DNA of 9,842 nucleotides from positions 1 to 9,842 of the forward strand of contig JASHQV010000145.1 of NCBI GenBank assembly GCA_030038955.1. The letters run 5' to 3'. The translations under genes were made by a program, and so were the position numbers. Below, in pieces: positions 5,615 to 9,842 of this stretch. The stretch is from Solirubrobacteraceae bacterium. Its GTDB lineage: Bacteria; Actinomycetota; Thermoleophilia; Solirubrobacterales; Solirubrobacteraceae. Under the pieces are notes generated by a model. The model saw only the letters and a program-made list of their open reading frames with translations, was not told where the DNA came from and ran no database searches. Numbering within the stretch: position 1 is the first letter of the stretch; each line of letters begins with the position of its first letter.

Positions 5615-5706
5615 CCGCCGCCGCCACTGCCCTCCTCACCCGCCGCCACTGCCGTCCTCACTCGCCGCCCGGTCATCTCATGATTCGCCACCCAAGCCTC
5701 GCATGA
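5611..5706 (+). CDS. 31-codon ORF bridging pyrR and pyrB, possible coupling leader peptide
   Basis: This ORF starts at an ATGA that overlaps the pyrR stop (5611-5614) and ends at a second ATGA that overlaps the pyrB start (5703-5706). It would encode MTAAATALLTRRHCRPHS followed by PPGHLMIRHPSLA, an Arg/His-rich peptide with no recognised domain. pyrB has no Shine-Dalgarno of its own, so ribosomes finishing this ORF could re-initiate on pyrB. The ORF consists partly of a 22-bp tandem duplication, so its sequence may be incidental and only its reading-through may matter. Whether it is translated is inference. Confidence 0.4.
   Translation: MTAAATALLTRRHCRPHSPPGHLMIRHPSLA
5619..5662 (+). repeat. 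22-bp tandem duplication between pyrR and pyrB
   Basis: Units 5619-5640 and 5641-5662 match at 20 of 22 positions (CGCCGCCACTGCC[C/G]TCCTCAC[C/T]), followed by a partial third copy, CGCCGCC (5663-5669). Because 22 is not a multiple of 3, each copy shifts the reading frame of anything translated through it. Confidence 0.85.
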
Positions 5707-6623
5707 CCCGTCACCTGATCTCGATCGACGACCTCGACCGCGCCGGCATCGAGCGGATCCTCGACCGCGCCCAGTCGTTCGCGGAGGTCTCGGGCCGGGA
5801 GATCAAGAAGGTCCCGGCGCTCCGCGGACGCACCGTGATCAACCTCTTCTACGAGGCCTCGACGCGCACCAGCTCGAGCTTCGAGCTGGCAGCCAAGCGG
5901 CTCAGCGCCGACGTCGTCAACGTCCGCTCGGCCGGCTCCAGCGTCGACAAGGGCGAGTCGTTGCGGGACACCGTTCAGACGCTGTCCGCCTACGACCCCG
6001 CCGCGATCGTGATCCGCTCGCCCCACGCCGGCGCCGCGCAGCTCGTCGCCCGCTGGACCGAGGCGTCGGTGATCAACGCCGGCGACGGCAAGCACGAGCA
6101 TCCCACGCAGGCGCTGCTCGACGTGTTCGCCCTGCGCCAGCGACTCGGCTCAGTCGATGGCCTGAGCGTGTGGATCGTCGGCGACGTGCTGCACTCGCGG
6201 GTGGCACGCTCGAACATCCTCGCGTTCGGGCGGATGGGTGCGCGCGTGACCGTGTGCGGCCCGCCGACGCTGCTGCCCCCGCAGATCGAGGCGCTCGGCT
6301 GCGCCGCGACGCCATCGCTCGACGGCGTCGATACCGCAGACGTCGTGTACGTGCTGCGGATGCAGCACGAGCGCATGCGCGAGTCGTTCGTGCCGTCGCT
6401 GCGCGAGTACGCCGACCGCTACCAGATCGACCTGCGCCGCCTCGGCCCGGAGCAGCTGCTGATGCACGCGGGCCCGGTCAACCGCGGCGTCGAGCTTTCG
6501 GCGGACGCCACCGACTCGCCGCGGGCGCTGATCGGCGAACAGGTCAAGGCCGGCGTGGCGGTGCGGATGGCGGTGCTGTACGAGCTGCTGGCTGGCGGCC
6601 GGATGCTGGAGCTGGCGGCATGA
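5703..6623 (+). CDS. pyrB: Aspartate carbamoyltransferase catalytic subunit
   Basis: Catalyses carbamoyl phosphate plus L-aspartate to N-carbamoyl-L-aspartate, the committed step of pyrimidine synthesis, in the cytoplasm. The 306-aa length is normal. The N-terminal carbamoyl-phosphate domain shows NLFYEASTRTSSSFE (47-61), DKGESLRDT (82-90), VIRSPHAGAA (103-112) and HEHPTQALLD (131-140). The aspartate domain shows VWIVGDVLHSRVARSN (156-171), the VLRMQHERM block (217-225) and the loop MHAGPVNRG (254-262). Many relatives have HPGP rather than HAGP there. ATG 5703 is chosen because MTRHLISIDDLD matches the usual family N terminus and it overlaps the upstream 31-codon ORF as ATGA. There is no Shine-Dalgarno. 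No pyrI regulatory gene is in the window, so the enzyme is probably a homotrimer or associates with dihydroorotase. Confidence 0.96.
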   Translation: MTRHLISIDDLDRAGIERILDRAQSFAEVSGREIKKVPALRGRTVINLFYEASTRTSSSFELAAKRLSADVVNVRSAGSSVDKGESLRDTVQTLSAYDPAAIVIRSPHAGAAQLVARWTEASVINAGDGKHEHPTQALLDVFALRQRLGSVDGLSVWIVGDVLHSRVARSNILAFGRMGARVTVCGPPTLLPPQIEALGCAATPSLDGVDTADVVYVLRMQHERMRESFVPSLREYADRYQIDLRRLGPEQLLMHAGPVNRGVELSADATDSPRALIGEQVKAGVAVRMAVLYELLAGGRMLELAA

Positions 6624-8008
6624 GTGGCCGCGCGACGGCGACGGCCGGAGCCGCGGTCGACCCGCGCCTGTTCTGCCGCGGCGACCTGCCCGCGGCCGAG
6701 CTGGTGATCCGCGCGGTGCACGTGCTCGACCCGCGCGCCGGACTCGACGAGCAACGCGACATCCTGATCCGCGACGGTCGCATCGCCGAGCTGGCGGCGC
6801 CGGGGACGGTGGCGGCGCCCGCTGGCGCGGCCACCGTCGACGGCGCCGGCAAGCACGCGTTCCCGGCATTCGTCGACCCACACGTGCACCTGCGCACTCC
6901 CGGCCAGGAGTACGAGGAGGACCTCGACACGGGCACATCCGCGGCCGCCGCCGGCGGCTTCTGCGCGCTGATCGCGATGCCGAACACCGATCCGGTGGTC
7001 GACGAGACGCCGGTCTTGGGCGCGCTGGTCGCCGCCGCCCGCCGGCAGGCGCGCGTGCCGACCGGCTTCCTCGCCGCAATCACGCGCGGTCTGCGTGGCC
7101 AGCAGCTGACCGAGATGGCGGCGCTGCGCGACGCCGGCGCGCTCGGCTTCAGTGACGACGGCAAGCCCGTCGCGTCAGCCGGGATCCTTCGCCGGGCGCT
7201 GCAATATCAGCGCCTGTCCGGTGGCGTGATCGCCCTGCACGAGGAGGATCCGGAGCTGTCGGGCAGCGGCGTGATGCACGAGGGCGCGGTGTCCGCGCGG
7301 CTCGGGATGGCGGGGATCCCGTCGATCTCGGAGTCGACGATGGTCGCGCGTGACGCGGCGCTGGCGCGCAACGAGAATGCCCGGGTGCACTTCCAGCACC
7401 TCAGCTGCAGCGAGTCGGTCGAGGCGCTGGCGGCGGCGCGCGCACACGGCGCCCGCGTCAGCGGCGAGGCGACGCCACACCACCTGGCGCTGACCGACGA
7501 TGTCGTCCGGACGCTCGACAGTCGCTTCAAGATGAACCCGCCGCTGCGCGCCGAAGCGGACCGCCGCGCGCTGATCGAAGCGGTCCGCAGCGGCGTCATC
7601 GAGTGCATCGCCAGCGACCATGCCCCACACGCGCGCGAGCAGAAGGAGGTGCCGTTCGAGCAGGCGCCGATGGGCACGATCGGACTCGAGACCGCGTTTC
7701 CGGCGCTGTTCACCGAGCTTGCGCTGAGCGGGGAGCTGGAGCTCGAGCTGATCGTCGAGCGGATGACCGCCGGCGGCGCCCTGTACGGGCTGCCGATCCC
7801 GCGGATCGCGCCCGACGAGCCGGCCAACCTGACGCTCGTCGACCTCGACGCGCAGTTCGAGGTCGGCGCCGCCGGCTACGCGAGCCGCTCGAGCAACTGC
7901 TGCTTTCACGGGCGCACGCTGCATGGCCGGGTCGAGCTGACGGTCGCCGCCGGACGGCTGGCGTTCCAGTCGGCCGCGCTCGCCAGGGAGCTGCTCGGGG
8001 CCGCATGA
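6620..8008 (+). CDS. pyrC: Dihydroorotase, type I
   Basis: A zinc amidohydrolase that cyclises N-carbamoyl-aspartate to L-dihydroorotate. The 462 residues form a full TIM-barrel dihydroorotase plus an N-terminal extension of about 25-30 residues (MSGRATATAG...LPAAELVIRAVHVLDP). Metal and catalytic motifs are DPHVHLRTPG (His88, His90), GFSDDG (Asp179/180), ALHEED (His207), HFQHLS (His260), EATPHHL (283-289), KMNPPLR (304-310) and ASDHAPH (Asp333). The Asp in place of a carboxylated Lys bridge is the type I signature. Spacings between His207, His260 and Asp333 (53 and 73) agree with type I enzymes as I recall them. The start at ATG 6620 overlaps the pyrB stop (ATGA). Type I dihydroorotases often complex with PyrB, consistent with the tight linkage. 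The C terminus (CCFHGRTLHGRV) is normal. Confidence 0.95.
   Translation: MSGRATATAGAAVDPRLFCRGDLPAAELVIRAVHVLDPRAGLDEQRDILIRDGRIAELAAPGTVAAPAGAATVDGAGKHAFPAFVDPHVHLRTPGQEYEEDLDTGTSAAAAGGFCALIAMPNTDPVVDETPVLGALVAAARRQARVPTGFLAAITRGLRGQQLTEMAALRDAGALGFSDDGKPVASAGILRRALQYQRLSGGVIALHEEDPELSGSGVMHEGAVSARLGMAGIPSISESTMVARDAALARNENARVHFQHLSCSESVEALAAARAHGARVSGEATPHHLALTDDVVRTLDSRFKMNPPLRAEADRRALIEAVRSGVIECIASDHAPHAREQKEVPFEQAPMGTIGLETAFPALFTELALSGELELELIVERMTAGGALYGLPIPRIAPDEPANLTLVDLDAQFEVGAAGYASRSSNCCFHGRTLHGRVELTVAAGRLAFQSAALARELLGAA
6805..6838. other. 14-bp hairpin inside pyrC
   Basis: GACGGTGGC (6805-6813) pairs with GCCACCGTC (6830-6838). After one G·G mismatch the inner GCGCC (6815-6819) pairs with GGCGC (6824-6828) around a CGCT loop. 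It falls in the codons for the Ala/Pro-rich GTVAAPAGAATVDG segment. It could be a by-product of GC-rich coding, but it is stable enough to slow translation or transcription. Confidence 0.4.
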
Positions 8009-9162
8009 GCCTTCGCGAAGCCTACGTCCTGCTCGAGGACGGCACGCGCTTCGACGGCCTCGCCTGCGCCGCCGACGATCTTGCCGTCGGCGAGATCGTG
8101 TTCACGACCTCGATGTCGGGATACCAGGAGGCGATGACCGACCCCAGCTACGCGGGCCAGCTGATCACCTTCACGTACCCGCAGATCGGCAACTACGGCG
8201 CGTCGCCGGAGGCGATGGAATCCGACCGCGTCCACGCCGGCGCGGCGATCATGCGGGCGGCGGTCAACCGCGACGATGCCGCCGGCGCGACCAGCGGCTG
8301 GCTGGACTGGCTCGCCGATGCCGGGATCCCCGCGATCACCGAGCTCGACACGCGCGCGCTAGTCCGCCACATCCGCGACGCGGGGGCGATGAAGGGCGGC
8401 GTGTTCCCAGCGCGGATCGGCGCGGCGGAGGCGCGCGAGCTGATCGACTCCGAGCCGCCGATGGCGGGTCGCGACCTCGCCCAGGCGGTCACTCCCGCCG
8501 CTGCTGTGCCACCAGCCAGCAGCGGCGGAGGCATACGCATCGCGATGATCGACACCGGCGTCAAGCGCTCGATCCTCGCGAACCTCGCCGCCCGCGGGGC
8601 GGAGGTGACGCTGCACCCCTGCACCGCCGGCGCCGACGAGCTGCTGGCCGACGACCCGGACGCGGTCTTCCTCGCCAACGGCCCCGGCGACCCCGCCGCG
8701 CTCGGCTACGTCGTCGACACCGTGCGGTCGCTGATCGCCCGCAAGCCCGTGTACGGCATCTGCCTCGGACACCAGCTGCTGTGCCGGGCTGTTGGGCTCG
8801 ACACCTACAAGCTGCCGTTCGGGCATCACGGCGCCAACCACCCGGTCAAGGACCTCGCCACGGGGCGTACCGAGATCACCTCGCAGAACCACGGCTTCGC
8901 GGTGCTCGGGCCGGGCGGCGCGCGGACGATCGACGCCGACGAGCCGGTTCGCTGGGAGACCGACTTCGGCGCCGCGCAGCTCAGCCACATCAACCTCTAC
9001 GACCGCACGGTCGAGGGGCTGACGCTGCTCGACGTGCCCGGCGCGACCGTCCAGTACCACCCCGAGGCGGGCCCCGGCCCACACGACAGCCTGTACCTGT
9101 TCGATCGGTTCCTGGAGGGCATCCGGTCCGACCCATCCACCCGCGACCGGGCGGTTGCGTAA
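8005..9162 (+). CDS. carA: Carbamoyl-phosphate synthase small (glutaminase) subunit
   Basis: Hydrolyses glutamine and channels ammonia to CarB for carbamoyl phosphate, used here for pyrimidines and elsewhere for arginine. The 385 residues match the family. The N-terminal domain shows GEIVFTTSMSGYQEAMTDPSY (29-49), the TFTYPQIGNYG block (55-65) and ITELDTRALVRHIRD (111-125). The class I amidotransferase domain shows LANGPGDP (223-230), the nucleophile Cys253 in GICLGHQ, FGHHGANHPV (272-281), TSQNHGF (292-298) and the catalytic pair His352/Glu354 in QYHPEAGPGP. The domains are joined by an Ala/Pro/Ser/Gly linker (163-176) whose DNA forms a 12-bp perfect inverted repeat. ATG 8005 overlaps the pyrC stop (ATGA). 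carB begins immediately after its TAA. Confidence 0.96.
   Translation: MSLREAYVLLEDGTRFDGLACAADDLAVGEIVFTTSMSGYQEAMTDPSYAGQLITFTYPQIGNYGASPEAMESDRVHAGAAIMRAAVNRDDAAGATSGWLDWLADAGIPAITELDTRALVRHIRDAGAMKGGVFPARIGAAEARELIDSEPPMAGRDLAQAVTPAAAVPPASSGGGIRIAMIDTGVKRSILANLAARGAEVTLHPCTAGADELLADDPDAVFLANGPGDPAALGYVVDTVRSLIARKPVYGICLGHQLLCRAVGLDTYKLPFGHHGANHPVKDLATGRTEITSQNHGFAVLGPGGARTIDADEPVRWETDFGAAQLSHINLYDRTVEGLTLLDVPGATVQYHPEAGPGPHDSLYLFDRFLEGIRSDPSTRDRAVA
8495..8528. other. Perfect 12-bp hairpin in the carA interdomain linker
   Basis: CCGCCGCTGCTG (8495-8506) and CAGCAGCGGCGG (8517-8528) are exact complements around a 10-nt loop. They encode the linker between the N-terminal and glutaminase domains. 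The position at a domain boundary could favour co-translational folding, but Ala/Ser/Gly-rich codons can also create such pairing by chance. Confidence 0.5.
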
Positions 9163-9842
9163 GTGCCGCGGCGCGACGACCTCTCGAAGATCCTGCTGAT
9201 CGGCTCCGGCCCGATCGTGATCAGCCAGGCGGCCGAGTTCGACTACTCGGGGACGCAGGCGTGCCGGGTGCTGATGCAGGACGGCTACGAGGTCGTGCTG
9301 GTCAACTCGAACCCGGCGACGATCATGACCGACCCCGAGGTCGCCACGACCACGTACGTCGAGCCGCTGACGGCGGGCCCGGTCGAGCAGGTGATCGCGC
9401 GCGAGCGGCCCGATGCGCTGCTGCCGACGCTGGGCGGGCAGACCGCGCTGAACCTCGCCAAGGTCCTGTACGAGAACGGCACGCTCGAGCGCTACGGCGT
9501 CGAGCTGATCGGGGCCGACTACGACGCGATCGACCGCGCCGAGGATCGCGAGCGCTTCCGGGAGACGATGACCGCCGCAGGGCTGCGGGTGCCGCGCTCG
9601 GCGATCGCCCACTCGCTGGCCGACGCGCGCGCCGCTGTCGCCGACATCGGGCTGCCGCTGATCGTGCGTCCCGCGTTCACGCTGGGGGGGACCGGCGGCG
9701 GCGTGCTGCGCCACGAGGGCGAGCTCGATGCGGTCGTCGGGCGCGGGCTCGACCTGTCGCCGATCGGCCAGGTGCTGCTCGAGGAGTCGGTGCTGGGCTG
9801 GCGCGAGTTCGAGTTCGAGGTGATGCGGGACCACACCGACAA
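9163..9842 (+). CDS. carB: Carbamoyl-phosphate synthase large subunit (3' truncated by window edge)
   Basis: An ATP-grasp enzyme that makes carbamoyl phosphate from bicarbonate, two ATP and the ammonia delivered by CarA. 226 of an expected 1,050-1,100 or so residues are visible. The GTG at 9163 directly follows the carA TAA, giving the typical start VPRRDDLSKILLIGSGPIVI. Then come SQAAEFDYSGTQACR (21-35), VVLVNSNPATIMTDP (44-58), PTLGGQTALN (88-97), DAIDRAEDRERFRETM (121-136), and the ATP-binding RPAFTLGGTGGG (169-180) with EESVLGWREFEFEVMRD (207-223). Residue 21 is Ser where most relatives have Gly (PIVIGQA), a mild variation. No strong Shine-Dalgarno is seen, so coupling to carA translation is likely. 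The frame is intact to the edge. Confidence 0.96.
   Translation, partial: MPRRDDLSKILLIGSGPIVISQAAEFDYSGTQACRVLMQDGYEVVLVNSNPATIMTDPEVATTTYVEPLTAGPVEQVIARERPDALLPTLGGQTALNLAKVLYENGTLERYGVELIGADYDAIDRAEDRERFRETMTAAGLRVPRSAIAHSLADARAAVADIGLPLIVRPAFTLGGTGGGVLRHEGELDAVVGRGLDLSPIGQVLLEESVLGWREFEFEVMRDHTD

Noticed and set aside
8359..9834. 491-codon minus-strand frame opposite carA and carB
   Set aside because: Shadow of two highly conserved genes, with no recognisable domain.

Overview
This is a high-GC window with typical actinobacterial content, such as an F420-dependent LLM-family oxidoreductase, GTG and TTG starts, and an Actinomycetota-type PyrR leader. The flavour of the small hypothetical genes suggests Thermoleophilia/Solirubrobacterales, but that placement is an inference from content, not a proof. 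No mobile element, CRISPR array or rRNA is visible.

Layout, left to right. (1) The 3' part of a Dyp-type (EfeB-like) heme peroxidase gene enters from the left edge (2-1171, +). (2) A perfect 20-bp inverted repeat (1255-1297) separates it from a convergent tRNA-Arg(CCG) (1346-1418, -). (3) An LLM-class F420-dependent oxidoreductase (1531-2382, +) is followed by a 320-bp gene-free stretch. Most of that stretch is one long imperfect inverted repeat beginning at the stop codon. (4) A small secreted protein with an allene-oxide-cyclase/dirigent-like look (2703-3212, +) converges, across a 12-bp hairpin, on a membrane-anchored cysteine-containing hypothetical protein (3282-3824, -). (5) Ribonuclease Z (3889-4839, +) is transcribed divergently from that hypothetical gene. 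(6) The rest of the window is a compact de novo pyrimidine operon: leader RNA, pyrR, a 31-codon bridging ORF, pyrB, pyrC, carA and the first fifth of carB.

How the operon works: CarA and CarB make carbamoyl phosphate from glutamine, bicarbonate and ATP, PyrB joins it to aspartate, and PyrC closes the ring to dihydroorotate. PyrR is the uridine-nucleotide-sensing RNA-binding regulator. Its recognition hairpin (GUCCCGUGAGGCC core) lies directly on the pyrR Shine-Dalgarno, which points to translational repression rather than attenuation. Most junctions are ATGA overlaps (pyrR/mini-ORF, mini-ORF/pyrB, pyrB/pyrC, pyrC/carA) and carB abuts carA, so translational coupling down the operon is likely.

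I do not see a clearly new biological system here. The parts most worth a second look are the hexapeptide-repeat insertion in PyrR, the doubly overlapping 31-codon ORF between pyrR and pyrB, the structured element after the LLM gene, and the long palindrome beside the tRNA.
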